A stretch of 64,000 nt of DNA, taken from PALSA-1353 sp050014015. GTDB lineage: Bacteria; Planctomycetota; Phycisphaerae; Tepidisphaerales; Tepidisphaeraceae. Each line of letters opens with the position of its first letter. Within the stretch, counting starts at the first letter, position 1. Where the stretch lies: NCBI GenBank assembly GCA_050014015.1, contig JBEKEC010000001.1, forward strand, positions 1-64,000. Direction: 5' to 3'. Shown here in pieces: positions 16,487 through 25,680 of this stretch. The translations under genes and the position numbers were made by a program. Under the pieces are notes generated by a model. That model saw only the letters and a list, made by a program, of their open reading frames with translations. It made no database searches and was not told the origin of the DNA.

Positions 16487-19417
16487 TCATTTCGCATCGC
16501 CGGGGACTACCCAATTCGGCAGCACTTCCTTCCGCAACGCCTCGAATTTCTCGCGGTATTTCGCTCCGCCGGTTTCGTCACGCCAGATTAGATACAACAC
16601 CTTCAGCGATTGCTGGACCTGCGATTCCGCGGTGTTCGGGTCGCCTTGCTTGGCCAGCTTCTGCATGCAATCGAGCAATTTGTAAGCCGCTTCCCAATAT
16701 TGATCGTTGTCTTCGCCGAGCTTCTCGTCCTGAATGAGCCGGCCGAGCGTGTTCTTGACGGTTTGACAATCGCCCTGTTCGTAGGCGATCAGGCCGATCC
16801 CAAGCGTCACCAGCGGATCGGGATAGTCCTTGTCGATTCCGGGGTCCAAGCTGGCCTGATACATGGCGACGTTTTGGGGGGATTGAAGCTGTTTATACAG
16901 GTCCAGCGCCGCCGCCAGGTCGCGTTGCCGCGTGGCCGGGTCGGTATCCAACTGGGCGGCGAGGCGTTTGGTGTCGGCATCGAACCGGCGGTAAATATAC
17001 GAATAACCGTGGATTTTCGGATCGCCGCTGTCCTGGGCCCATTTCACCAAAAACCCGCTAAGCATCGCGCGATTGTCGGCAAGCTGGCGAATCCGCGCCG
17101 TGTCGCCAGATCGCCGGGCCTGGTCCAGCTCCGCATTCAACACGGCCAGCAAATCGTGGACGGTCTGCGCGCCCTCGTTGGCGGTCGCCGTGTTCAGATA
17201 TTTGAGCAGCGTCTGGGTGGCGTCGTTGTTCCTCCCAAGCTGCATGTACGCCTGCACCCGCAGGAACAATGCCCCGCCGATCAGCGATTTGGCATCGGGT
17301 AATCCCCGCACCGAGTTTTCAAAACCATTCAAAAGTTCCAGCACGCGCTGCGGATCGTTGCGCTCGCGCCGGGTGATGTCAGCCGCGATCAGGCTCATCC
17401 GCGCCAGCGTCGATTTCGCCCGCAGTTTTTCCGCCTCCGAACCGGAGCCGTTGGCGATCTGGCTGGCCAGCGACGTCACCGAATCCGCGAGTTTTTGAAT
17501 CTGATCGGTCCACTGCTGTTTCTGATCGGGCCCAAGTCCGGCGGTTTCTTCCAGTTGGTTCTTCAGAGATACCATTTCGCCGTAGCGCGCCACCAGCAAC
17601 CGCTCCGGCGACTCGGTGTCGGGGACCATGCGGTAATACTTGACCGCCTCGGCCCACTTCGATTGTCCGAACAGGCTGGCCGCATATTGCAACGCGAATT
17701 CCCGCTGGTTGAACGGGGGATTGATCGCGATCGGCAGGAAGCGGTTTTCCAGTTGCAGCACCTGCGGATCGGCCGGCGACGATTGACGGAGCTGGCCAAG
17801 CAGCGCCCGGGCGCGTTCCAGCGCCGCATCGGCATGGGAGCGCGGATCGGCGTGGAATCGCTCGATGTGGTCGAGCAGCGCCTCGACGGCCGCGGTCTTG
17901 TCGCCCAGGCGTTCGAGAAAGATTCCCAGCAGGAACGACGGATCGGCGGCCTCGGCGCGCGGGAAATTCCCCGCCGACAGCCGCGACAGGATTTCCTTGG
18001 CCGCATCCGCGGCCTCCCGCAGCTTGGCCCGGTCCGCCGGAAGCACGGGCCCAGCGGACGACTCGGCGGCAACGACCGTTTGCCGGCCCTGATCCACCAG
18101 CGCCAGCAGGAGCATCGGATCGAGCTTGGTCAAATCGCGGTTGGCGGGCAATCTGGCGGCAAGCTGGCGGAAAATCGCGCCGCGAAGATTGGGGAAATCG
18201 CGCACCAGCCCGGCCAGAGCCTCGACCGCGGCGGCGTTGGCGCGGTCCTTGTCGGCGCCGGGCGGCAACTGGTCCGCCTGGACCGCCAGGATTCGAAAAG
18301 CCAGCAGCCGCAGCGCCGCCGCCTGGTCCCGGTCATCGGGAAAGTGGCCCTGCTGAAACGCCGTGGCATCCGCCAGCGCCGCCCGCGCCGACGCCAGGTC
18401 GTTCGCCGCAAGGTCCGCGATCACGCTGTAACACCACGCCTCGAAAATCATCTCCGGCGACGGAGCCGGGGAAATTTCGTTCTTCGAATTGTGGATGATG
18501 GAATCCAGCAGCTTCTGACCGTCGGCGATTTCATCCCGGTCGCCGGTGAGCACGTGCAGCTTGGCCATGAGCAGGCGGACCTGGGCCTGGATTTGCGAAT
18601 CGGCGTTGTCCCAGTCGGAGAAGGATTTGAACGCCTGGTTGATGAGTTGCTGGCGCTGGGAATCGTTGGCATCCATCGCCAGCGCCAGGGCATATTGCAT
18701 GCGCGCTTTCTGAAACGCCGCCGCCGCCGCGGTCTCGCTGGCCCGCTTCCACTGCTCGGCCAGCTTGTCATCCGGGTTGGTGATGCGGTTGGCCAGATCG
18801 GTCGCCTGCGCCGCCGCCAACTGCTGGGCCTGGTCGTACATTTTCACGGCGGCCTGGGCCAGCGGACGAAGGCGATCTTTCTCCACGTCGCTGGGGCCCC
18901 AGTATTCCAGGAGGCCGGTTTGCGGATCGACCCCTTGCTCGGCGATGATTTTTGCCTGGCTGACGATCAGTGCGGGATCGCCGTGCAGCGTCGCCAGAAT
19001 GCGATCCAACCCCGCGATGACCGTGTTGAGCAGCGCCTGGCGCTGGTCGTCGCTCAGGTTCCTGTCCGTTTCCAGGCGATGGAGCGAGGAGAGGCTGGCA
19101 ATGGCCGCCCGCTGCTCCGGCGCGACGCCGTCGAGGTCCATGGCGCGCTTAAGCAGGTCATCCAGCCCGCGGTCGGCCAACTCGCTGTAGAGCGCGTTTT
19201 CGTCGAGACCGGCGAGGCCCGAGGCGGGAGTTGTGTCCGCCAGGAGCGGGGCAATGCAAGTAAGGAGAACGCAGATGAAAATTCGAAATTCGAAATTCGA
19301 ATGACGAATCAAATTCGAAATTCGAATCATGAAGCGACTTTGTTTCGAATTTTGGTCATTCGAATTTGATTCGAGTTTCGAGTTTCGAGTTTCGAATTTC
19401 CGTCCTATCGGCTTCAT
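16487..19417 (-). CDS. Exported TPR-rich protein of the ExbB/ExbD cluster
   Basis: The 976-residue start codon overlaps the exbD stop in an ATGA, which favours the long N-terminus by translational coupling. A start at the internal Met30 is also possible. The first 45 residues (RNSKLESNSNDQNSK and ISNLIRHSNFEFR) are translated R1 repeat. They run into a signal sequence, FICVLLTCIAPLLADTTPA. The rest is helical with many TPR-like units over about 900 residues. In planctomycetes such proteins follow ExbB and ExbD genes and may form the outer part of an energised complex. The repeat-derived leader is the odd feature. Confidence 0.8.
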   Translation of the reverse strand: MKPIGRKFETRNSKLESNSNDQNSKQSRFMIRISNLIRHSNFEFRIFICVLLTCIAPLLADTTPASGLAGLDENALYSELADRGLDDLLKRAMDLDGVAPEQRAAIASLSSLHRLETDRNLSDDQRQALLNTVIAGLDRILATLHGDPALIVSQAKIIAEQGVDPQTGLLEYWGPSDVEKDRLRPLAQAAVKMYDQAQQLAAAQATDLANRITNPDDKLAEQWKRASETAAAAAFQKARMQYALALAMDANDSQRQQLINQAFKSFSDWDNADSQIQAQVRLLMAKLHVLTGDRDEIADGQKLLDSIIHNSKNEISPAPSPEMIFEAWCYSVIADLAANDLASARAALADATAFQQGHFPDDRDQAAALRLLAFRILAVQADQLPPGADKDRANAAAVEALAGLVRDFPNLRGAIFRQLAARLPANRDLTKLDPMLLLALVDQGRQTVVAAESSAGPVLPADRAKLREAADAAKEILSRLSAGNFPRAEAADPSFLLGIFLERLGDKTAAVEALLDHIERFHADPRSHADAALERARALLGQLRQSSPADPQVLQLENRFLPIAINPPFNQREFALQYAASLFGQSKWAEAVKYYRMVPDTESPERLLVARYGEMVSLKNQLEETAGLGPDQKQQWTDQIQKLADSVTSLASQIANGSGSEAEKLRAKSTLARMSLIAADITRRERNDPQRVLELLNGFENSVRGLPDAKSLIGGALFLRVQAYMQLGRNNDATQTLLKYLNTATANEGAQTVHDLLAVLNAELDQARRSGDTARIRQLADNRAMLSGFLVKWAQDSGDPKIHGYSYIYRRFDADTKRLAAQLDTDPATRQRDLAAALDLYKQLQSPQNVAMYQASLDPGIDKDYPDPLVTLGIGLIAYEQGDCQTVKNTLGRLIQDEKLGEDNDQYWEAAYKLLDCMQKLAKQGDPNTAESQVQQSLKVLYLIWRDETGGAKYREKFEALRKEVLPNWVVPGDAK
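19277..19400. repeat. R1-type palindromic repeat (A/T-rich variant) forming the 5' end of the TPR gene
   Basis: Repeated ATTCGAAATTCGA units on one side and TTCGAGTTTCGAGTTTCGA on the other form an inverted repeat. It is entirely inside the reading frame of the downstream minus-strand gene, near its start. Confidence 0.8.
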
Positions 19418-19896
19418 TTCGCATTAATCCCAAATCCCACTTTCGTGAACCCGGCATTCTGCCCCGCCTCGAACACCGGCACCAGGCCGTCCAGCGTCAC
19501 GTTCTGAGCCGGATAGATGATGATTTTCACGTCGTCCATTTTCACGCCGGCATCCTTGAAGCTCCGGTATTGGGCTTTCAGTTGATCCGTCAGCCGATCG
19601 CAGGCCCGCCTCGGATCCGTATCCTTCACGGACGCGAAATTCCCCGCCTTGACGATAAACATCGGACCCTGCTCGCTGACGTTGATGGTGAAATTCGGGG
19701 GAAACACCGTGCCCGCGGGCGGCGGGGCGCCAATCCCCTTCGCCTGAAGCGGAACGTCGCTGACCAGGTAGTGCTCCATCTGGTTGAAACTCCCGGCCAG
19801 CATCAGGAATATCAGGATCACCATCACGATATCCACCAGCGGCGTCATGTTCGGGCCGGAATCGTAGTGAATTTTTTTCGCGCCTTGGATTTTCAT
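19414..19896 (-). CDS. exbD: Biopolymer transport protein ExbD/TolR-like (second copy)
   Basis: I place the start at the ATG at 19896, two bases after the upstream exbD stop; the frame is open 10 codons further. The 160-residue product has a short cytoplasmic head (KKIHYDSGPNMTPLVDIVMV), one membrane helix containing the conserved Asp of the MTPLVDIVMVILIFLMLAG motif, and a periplasmic domain. With ExbB it converts proton flow into movement. Its stop overlaps the TPR gene start by four bases. Confidence 0.9.
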   Translation of the reverse strand: MKIQGAKKIHYDSGPNMTPLVDIVMVILIFLMLAGSFNQMEHYLVSDVPLQAKGIGAPPPAGTVFPPNFTINVSEQGPMFIVKAGNFASVKDTDPRRACDRLTDQLKAQYRSFKDAGVKMDDVKIIIYPAQNVTLDGLVPVFEAGQNAGFTKVGFGINAK

Positions 19897-19897
19897 G

Positions 19898-20401
19898 TCA
19901 CTGCGGCTGTTTCGTGTCAAACGCAAACGACCTGACGTGGGCGAGGTTGCAATCCATCAGCACGGGCGCCAGGAACCGGAAGCTGAGCGAGCGGTCCCCG
20001 CGAATCACCACCTTGAAATCGGGATTCGGCTGCATTTTCAGCAGTGGATCGCCCTGGCGATACAGCTTCAGCGTGTTCAGCAACTGGTCCTGGACCCTTC
20101 CGCTGAAAAAGTCGTGCAGCTTCAACTCCTCCATCTGGCCGCGGACCAGCGCCGTGACGATGGGCTGGGGATCGGGCACGCCGGTCGGTCCGTTGACGAC
20201 GTTCAGCACCAGCGTATTTCCCATGTCCTTGATGTCGGTGCCCAGGATGCTGGTGGGGATGTCGATGTTGCGGTCCGCCCCGGTATCCACGCCGATCTTC
20301 GCCACCAGCATGAAGAAAATGATGAGGCACATGACGATGTCGATCAGCGGCGTCACGTTGACGCCGTTTTCTCGAATCGCGGGCATGCGTTGACTTCGCA
20401 C
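19898..20401 (-). CDS. exbD: Biopolymer transport protein ExbD/TolR-like (first copy)
   Basis: This 167-residue protein starts at GTG 20401, or at ATG 20386 (MPAIRENGVNVTPLID). It shows VNVTPLIDIVMCLIIFFMLV, with the proton-carrying Asp in the single membrane helix, and a periplasmic C-terminal domain (SLSFRFLAPVLMDCNLA). Two different ExbD paralogues following one ExbB is a common planctomycete and verrucomicrobial arrangement, probably giving heteromeric motors. Confidence 0.9.
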   Translation of the reverse strand: MRSQRMPAIRENGVNVTPLIDIVMCLIIFFMLVAKIGVDTGADRNIDIPTSILGTDIKDMGNTLVLNVVNGPTGVPDPQPIVTALVRGQMEELKLHDFFSGRVQDQLLNTLKLYRQGDPLLKMQPNPDFKVVIRGDRSLSFRFLAPVLMDCNLAHVRSFAFDTKQPQ

Positions 20402-20417
20402 GGGCTATTGGCCTCGG

Positions 20418-21281
20418 TTACATCTGAGCGCCGGGGACGGGAATGGGCTGAGCCGGCTTGCGCGGGATCTGCGGCGAAGGCGCCGGCGCGGGCTGCGGCA
20501 GGGCGCCCGGCCGCATCACGCCCGCCGTCGGACGGGCCTCGGCCGGCTTGATCATCAGCAGCAATTCCTCCGCGATCATCGACGCCCGGACCGTGTATTT
20601 GTCCACCAGCGTCCGCAGAATGCCGAATGCCGCCAGGCATGGAACCGCCAGCAGAAGCCCCAGCATGGTATGCACCAGCGCCTTGGAGATACCGTACGCC
20701 AGATTCGCCGGCGACGCATTCCCGCCCGACATGTTCAACTCCAGAAACGCGTCGATCATCCCAATCACCGTTCCCAGCAGCCCCAGCAGCGGGCCGAGGT
20801 TGCCGATGATGTTCAGATATTCGATCTTGCGGAATTGGTCCGCCGTCTGCTCGCCGATCGCCGTTTCCATCGCCTCCTTCATGCTGTTGAAGCTCGGAGC
20901 GCGCTTCAGCGCCGGATTCAGCGCCCGGCTCACGAAGCTGGGATCGGTTTCCGTGAAGTCGATCAACTCCTTGAACCGCCGCTGCGCGATCATCTCGCGG
21001 ATCGTTTCGATCGTCCGTTGCGGCATGATGATCGACGGCCGGTTGACCAGAAACCCCTGAATGATCAGCGTCAATCCCCAGATCGACAGCGCCACGATCG
21101 TGAAGAAGACGGGGTCGCGGTTAACCATGATCAGGCCGAAGACCGACCTAGCTTGCGTCACCTCGTTGCCCTTTTCACCCGCGGTTTGGGCGAATCCGGG
21201 CACGGCGATGACGAACAACGCGCCCAGGCACAACGTCACCAGCAGCGCCTGCCGCAATCGCGAATTCGCATAACCACTCAT
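20418..21281 (-). CDS. exbB: MotA/TolQ/ExbB proton channel family protein
   Basis: The 287-residue protein has an N-terminal signal-like hydrophobic segment (ALLVTLCLGALFVIAVPGFA) and then three membrane helices. The hallmark ExbB region is IGNLGPLLGLLGTVIGMIDAFLEL followed by ALVHTMLGLLLAVPCLAAF. The C-terminus is rich in proline and alanine (PQPAPAPSPQIPRKPAQP). It is the channel subunit working with the two ExbD proteins encoded directly after it. Confidence 0.93.
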   Translation of the reverse strand: MSGYANSRLRQALLVTLCLGALFVIAVPGFAQTAGEKGNEVTQARSVFGLIMVNRDPVFFTIVALSIWGLTLIIQGFLVNRPSIIMPQRTIETIREMIAQRRFKELIDFTETDPSFVSRALNPALKRAPSFNSMKEAMETAIGEQTADQFRKIEYLNIIGNLGPLLGLLGTVIGMIDAFLELNMSGGNASPANLAYGISKALVHTMLGLLLAVPCLAAFGILRTLVDKYTVRASMIAEELLLMIKPAEARPTAGVMRPGALPQPAPAPSPQIPRKPAQPIPVPGAQM

Positions 21282-21318
21282 TAGAAAGCCCTTTCCTTTC
21301 GGGTGATTTGGCGACCCA

Positions 21319-22452
21319 TCACAGATCGTCGCTGTAATACTTGTTATACGTACCGCCGTTGCCCTTGAGAGCCCCGCCGTCGCCCTGGGCGATGTTTCTC
21401 ATGATCAGCTCCAGGTCCTTTCTTTCCACTTCCTTGCGCCTCTCTCCCAAAAGCAGGACCGTGTTCACGTGCACCTTTTTGTCTCTATTCAACTCTTCGA
21501 TCTTGTTGAGCACCTCGGCGTTGTTGGTCGTATTATACCGATTGTTGAAGTCGCCGTGGCTCAGCAGGAAGATCAGTTGCGGCTCTTCCCGGAACGCCTC
21601 CTCCAAAGCGGGAATGGGATTGTTCACGCTTGAAAACGGCAGATTGTCGATGAAATCAAACGCGGTCGCCTTGCTGCTCGGCGTGCCCATGATCAGCTTG
21701 TCCGTCAGCGCCTGATACTGCGACCCGGTCCGCGTTTCGTGGAAGATCAGAATGTTGAATTGCTGGATGGGAGATAGGTTGGCGATGTCCCGTTTCAGTT
21801 CGGTCTTGAGCGCGTCATCGCCCTGGCCGACCATGGAGCCGGAGGCGTCGCAGACGTAGATGATGCTGCGGACGTTGCTGCCGTGTCCGAAGATTTTGCT
21901 TTTTGGACCGATGCCCTGCCCGCCGCCGCGGGGGCCGAAGCTGCCCATCTGGCCGCCGTCGTTGCCGAAGAGGTTGAACAGGGCGTTGTCTTTTGCCGGG
22001 TCCTGCTTTCGATCGTTCTGGGCGACGACGTCATTGGCCGCGACGGCGCTGGCGCTCAGCGCCTGGGCCAAGTCGTCGCTCCGCCGCTGGGCCCAGCCGC
22101 GCGCATCGTTCTCGCTCGGATCGGTCTCCTGGGATGCGTTGCGGGTCGGGTCTTTGCCAAGTCCCGGATTCGGCACGCCCCCGATATCGTTGTCGGTGGA
22201 AAGCGTCGCGTCCGGAATGATGACCTGCTCCTGGCTGGTTTCGCGCAAGCCCCGCACGATGGGCGGTAACACCAGGATCGCCGTCGTAAACAGCAGAACG
22301 TGGAACGTGATCGACGTGCCCCACGCCAGCGCCGTCGCCGACTTGGGCGTCGCCAACAACATCAGCAGCCGTTTGTAAGTGAATCGCGGCCACCTCGCGG
22401 GGAAGCGAAGCGTTTTTCGTTCGCTGTCGGGCTGTGTCGGGAAATCGTCCAT
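21319..22452 (-). CDS. Membrane-anchored von Willebrand factor A domain protein
   Basis: I start it at ATG 22452 (MDDFPTQPDSERK). The 377-residue protein has one membrane helix (about 43-65) and a low-complexity linker rich in Gly and Asp (NLFGNDGGQMGSFGPRGGG). A vWA domain follows from about 193, with an intact metal site DASGS (202-206). It precedes exbB by 37 bp, so it is probably the first gene of the vWA-exbB-exbD-exbD-TPR operon. A role in binding an outer partner of the motor is inference. Confidence 0.85.
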   Translation of the reverse strand: MDDFPTQPDSERKTLRFPARWPRFTYKRLLMLLATPKSATALAWGTSITFHVLLFTTAILVLPPIVRGLRETSQEQVIIPDATLSTDNDIGGVPNPGLGKDPTRNASQETDPSENDARGWAQRRSDDLAQALSASAVAANDVVAQNDRKQDPAKDNALFNLFGNDGGQMGSFGPRGGGQGIGPKSKIFGHGSNVRSIIYVCDASGSMVGQGDDALKTELKRDIANLSPIQQFNILIFHETRTGSQYQALTDKLIMGTPSSKATAFDFIDNLPFSSVNNPIPALEEAFREEPQLIFLLSHGDFNNRYNTTNNAEVLNKIEELNRDKKVHVNTVLLLGERRKEVERKDLELIMRNIAQGDGGALKGNGGTYNKYYSDDL

Positions 22453-22525
22453 ATCGCTGCTACGGAATTGTACGCCGCAATTCCGCAACCTCAATCAACC
22501 TATCCGATTTATCGGCGAAAACGGC

Positions 22526-23752
22526 CTAGAAATACTCCCTACAAAACGGCGCCGGGCCGGCCGACAGGGCATCCAGCAGCGAACTGGCCGCGGCCGTTCG
22601 GGCCTTTGCCAGACCCAGTTGCACCGCCCGCGTCGCCGGCAGATCGCCGGTGGCGATCGCCGTCCAGTGCCGGTCGAGACATTCGAAATCGACTTCACCC
22701 ACCGCCGCCGACACCCGGGCACGCCCCGATTCCATCTCCACGGAGAACCGAGAAACCTCACCCTCGCTTTCCACTACGCCGACCGATGCCCGGCCCTTGG
22801 CCGTCTGGGGCAATCTCAGCGATTCCAGGAATTTCCCGTGATCCAGAATCCGAAGCTGCATCCGCGTATGCCAACGAACCTCCGCGGTTGGATGATCCAC
22901 CGGCCGGTGTGGAAGCTGTGCCTCGCGCAGCAGCCGATTCACCGGCCAATCCACCGGCGTCACAATCGATGCCGCCGGGAATTGATCCCGCATCGTACCC
23001 AGGAAGTTCAGCAGGCCGCGAAAATTCTCCGGCGATTCGGCCGACCATTCCTGCACTTTCAATATATTTTGTCCGTTGACGTTCTCCTGCGTCATAAATG
23101 CCGAGGCCCGCACGGCGTCGGCCTTGGCAGGCCGGTCGATAAACGTCATACCCTCCGCTTCGTCCAGGAGCCGATGATTCCATCGCCGCTCCGATCGCTC
23201 GATATCGCATTGGCCCGCTTCGACGGCGCGCTGCCATTGCGCGGCCAGGGCCGGTCGATCTTCTTCATTGAAAAATCGCCATCCGGCGCAATCGTTGGCA
23301 GGAAGCGTGCAAAGCGGAATCGTCCATTCCGCGCGCCGCTCCACCACGCCGTAACCAAAATGCTCGTAGAACGAAACCCGAAACGGCATCAGCGCCGAGA
23401 CGACGTTGCCGCGCTGTTTGGCCATCCGGAGGATTTCGCGCATCACCGCCGACGCCACCCCAGCCTCGCCCCCTCGCCGCCGCTCGGTTTTGATCGTCCC
23501 CACCCACGCCACGCCCTGGCACGACAGCGGCGAGCCGCGCACCCACATCGTCAGCGGCAAACTTGTAGCCGTCCCCACCGCCGCCCCGTCGCGCTCGGCC
23601 AGCAGATAATCCCCCGGTCCGCTCCGCGGATCCTCACGTAGTCTCTGGCGGTAATGCTCCAGTTCCTTCCCGGCATGGGCGTAGCACATCCAGCGCGTTT
23701 CAGCCACCCGGTCCAGTTCTTGCGCCCCAACCCATCGCATTTCCATGGCCAT
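22526..23752 (-). CDS. Eis-like GNAT N-acetyltransferase
   Basis: The 408-residue protein (start at MAMEMRW, with nearby alternatives) has an N-terminal GNAT half with ERDGAAVGTATSLPL, the acetyl-CoA region VAWVGTIKTERRRGGEAGVASAVMREIL and PFRVSFYEHFGYGVVERRAEW. The second half resembles the C-terminal domain of Eis proteins, ending in a terminal Phe (FCREYF), a position used by Eis as catalytic carboxylate. Eis enzymes acetylate amines, including aminoglycosides; the natural substrate here is unknown. Confidence 0.85.
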   Translation of the reverse strand: MAMEMRWVGAQELDRVAETRWMCYAHAGKELEHYRQRLREDPRSGPGDYLLAERDGAAVGTATSLPLTMWVRGSPLSCQGVAWVGTIKTERRRGGEAGVASAVMREILRMAKQRGNVVSALMPFRVSFYEHFGYGVVERRAEWTIPLCTLPANDCAGWRFFNEEDRPALAAQWQRAVEAGQCDIERSERRWNHRLLDEAEGMTFIDRPAKADAVRASAFMTQENVNGQNILKVQEWSAESPENFRGLLNFLGTMRDQFPAASIVTPVDWPVNRLLREAQLPHRPVDHPTAEVRWHTRMQLRILDHGKFLESLRLPQTAKGRASVGVVESEGEVSRFSVEMESGRARVSAAVGEVDFECLDRHWTAIATGDLPATRAVQLGLAKARTAAASSLLDALSAGPAPFCREYF

Positions 23753-23866
23753 GCCGATTAGAATCGCCGGTTTGCCCGGCCGAATCAACCTTTATAGGGG
23801 GGCTGGTGGATTCATTGACGTCCCCCGGCGCGGTCGTATGCTCGCATGCAGGGTCAGGAGCAATCC

Positions 23867-24820
23867 ATGAAAAATCTGATTCTCGCGGCGGCGCTGATCC
23901 TCCTCGGTGCGGTGGCAATGTCCTGCCGGCCGAAGCCTCCGGCCGCGCCGCCCGCCAAGGAAATGACGCTGGACCTTGGCAACGGCGTGAGCATGAAGCT
24001 GGTGCGGATTCCGGCGGGCGAGTTCCTGATGGGCAGCCCCGAGTCGGAGAAATATCGCGACAGGCATGAACTCCAGCACGAGGTGACGATCAGTAAGTCC
24101 TTCTACGTGGGCCTGACCGACGTGACCGTGGACCAGTTCGCGGCGTTCGTGAAGGACAGCGGCTACAAGACCGATGCCGAGAAAGACGGCTGGTCGTTCG
24201 GTTGCGAAATCAGGGATGGAAAGCTCGACGCGAGGAGGGTAAACGGCTGCTCATGGCGCAACCCGAGTTTCGATCAGAGGGGCGACCATCCGGTGGTGCA
24301 GGTGAGCTGGAACGACGCCCAGGCATTTTGCGATTGGCTCTCAAAAAAGAGCGGCAAGACCGTGCGGCTGCCGACCGAGGCCCAGTGGGAATACGCCTGC
24401 CGTGCGGGCACAACGACGGCGTATCCGTGGGGCGATGACCCCGACGATGGCGAAGGCTGGGCCAACTGCGCCGACCAGAGCTTCAAGAACAAATTACCCA
24501 ATGCGCCCTCAGACTGGGTGTTCTTTGCCTGGGACGATGGTTTCGTGTTCACTTCTCCGGTGGGGAGTTTCAAGGCCAATGCGTTCGGCCTCTATGACAT
24601 GATCGGCAACGTGTGGCAATGGTGTGGCGACCGCTACGGGGATTACGAAAAAGGCCCGGCCACGGACCCCACGGGAGCCGAGACGGGCAGCCTTCGCGTG
24701 CTGCGCGGCGGTAGCTGGAGCAACGCACCGGCGAGCTGCCGCTCGGCGTACCGCTTCAAGACCAATCCCGCCTTCCGCCTCGACCGCATCGGATTCCGGG
24801 TGACGGTCGCGGGCGGCTAA
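23867..24820 (+). CDS. SUMF1/formylglycine-generating-enzyme-like lipoprotein
   Basis: The start at 23867 is set by AGGAGC six bases upstream and by a lipoprotein signal (MKNLILAAALILLGAVAMSC). The 317-residue protein then carries a full FGE-sulfatase domain: IPAGEFLMGSPESE, HPVVQVSWNDAQAFCDWLSK, RLPTEAQWEYACRAGT, GLYDMIGNVWQWCGDRYG and VLRGGSWSN followed by SCRSAYR. Only one cysteine lies in the final motif, whereas true formylglycine-generating enzymes need a pair. It is therefore more likely a structural or other member of the family. It is probably exported and lipid-anchored. Confidence 0.9.
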   Translation: MKNLILAAALILLGAVAMSCRPKPPAAPPAKEMTLDLGNGVSMKLVRIPAGEFLMGSPESEKYRDRHELQHEVTISKSFYVGLTDVTVDQFAAFVKDSGYKTDAEKDGWSFGCEIRDGKLDARRVNGCSWRNPSFDQRGDHPVVQVSWNDAQAFCDWLSKKSGKTVRLPTEAQWEYACRAGTTTAYPWGDDPDDGEGWANCADQSFKNKLPNAPSDWVFFAWDDGFVFTSPVGSFKANAFGLYDMIGNVWQWCGDRYGDYEKGPATDPTGAETGSLRVLRGGSWSNAPASCRSAYRFKTNPAFRLDRIGFRVTVAGG

Positions 24821-24865
24821 ACGGGGGTTTGCCCTGCCGAATCAAACTTTATCGGTCCATGGCCC

Positions 24866-24934
24866 GAAGAATCGGCCGGAGGACCGGCCGGCTCAGTTTC
24901 GAAATTGAGCCGGCCGGTCCTCCGGCCGGTCTTC
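24866..24934. repeat. R7 palindromic element, copy 1
   Basis: This is a near-perfect inverted repeat. The arms carry TCGGCCGGAGGACCGGCC and GGCCGGTCCTCCGGCCGG around a central GTTTCGAAAT. A second copy at 43928-43995 lies in the opposite orientation. The remaining sequence of the 24821-25083 gap shows no gene. Confidence 0.9.
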
Positions 24935-25083
24935 GACACGCGAAAGTTTGCCCACACCCGCTCAACCCGCCCTTAATTTGCAATTGATTTTGCCGGGAAT
25001 TGCGATAATCTTTTTATGGACTCTTCAACCAATCTCACATAAACGATAAGAGTTTGGGGCCGCAAATTCGAGGACACCTTCCG

Positions 25084-25680
25084 ATGCGTCGCGTTGTGGT
25101 GGTTGGCTCAAGTTGCTCCGGAAAGACCGTGATGGCCGAATCCATCTCGCGGCGATTGGGCTTGCCGCACGTGGAGATCGATTCGATGGTCTGGCTTCCG
25201 GGGTGGTCGCTTCCGTCCGATGAAGCGCTGCTCGCCCAGGTCAGCCATGCCATCGCCCCGGACGCCTGGGTCATCGACGGGGTTTTCCCGGAGCATCGCA
25301 ACCTGGTCTGGTCCCGGGCGGACACCGTGGTCTGGCTGAATTATCCGATGTCCGTGGTGTTCATGCGGGCATTGCGCCGCACCGTCGGGCGATGCCTCAC
25401 CCGCCAGCGCCTGGGCGATCACAACGTCGAAACCTGGCGCAGGACGTTCTTTTCCCGGAAATCCCAGTTGCTCTGGGTCATCCAAAGTTGGCGCAAACGC
25501 CGCCGCGATTATCCCAAGATTCTCCGCCGCCCGGAATTCGGCCATCTCCGAATCGTTCAGCTCCGAAGCCCCAAACAGGCCCAGGCCTGGCTCGAAAGGC
25601 TCTCGGCCGCTTCGATGCAACCCGCATCGCCGGCCTCCTGGCAGAATTATGGCTCAACCATCTCCCAAGTCCCCGCGTGA
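25084..25680 (+). CDS. P-loop nucleotide kinase-like protein (FlaR/adenylate-kinase-like)
   Basis: The start at ATG 25084 gives MRRVVVVGSSCSGKTVMAES with a Walker A of the form GSSCSGKT. The 198-residue protein continues with LPHVEIDSMVWLPGW, WVIDGVFPEHRNLVWSRADTVVWLNYP and RRRDYPKILRRPEFGHLRIVQLRSP. This is the pattern of small kinases annotated as DNA topology modulation protein FlaR or adenylate-kinase-like. The substrate is unknown. It overlaps the GT8 gene by 32 bp. Confidence 0.85.
   Translation: MRRVVVVGSSCSGKTVMAESISRRLGLPHVEIDSMVWLPGWSLPSDEALLAQVSHAIAPDAWVIDGVFPEHRNLVWSRADTVVWLNYPMSVVFMRALRRTVGRCLTRQRLGDHNVETWRRTFFSRKSQLLWVIQSWRKRRRDYPKILRRPEFGHLRIVQLRSPKQAQAWLERLSAASMQPASPASWQNYGSTISQVPA

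Noticed and set aside
17495..19369. 624-codon plus-strand frame over the TPR gene
   Set aside because: It has only arginine/glycine-rich low-complexity sequence, and the minus strand carries the clear TPR protein.
23867..24820. SUMF1-type protein considered as an active formylglycine-generating enzyme
   Set aside because: Only one cysteine is present in the final motif and no sulfatase gene lies nearby.
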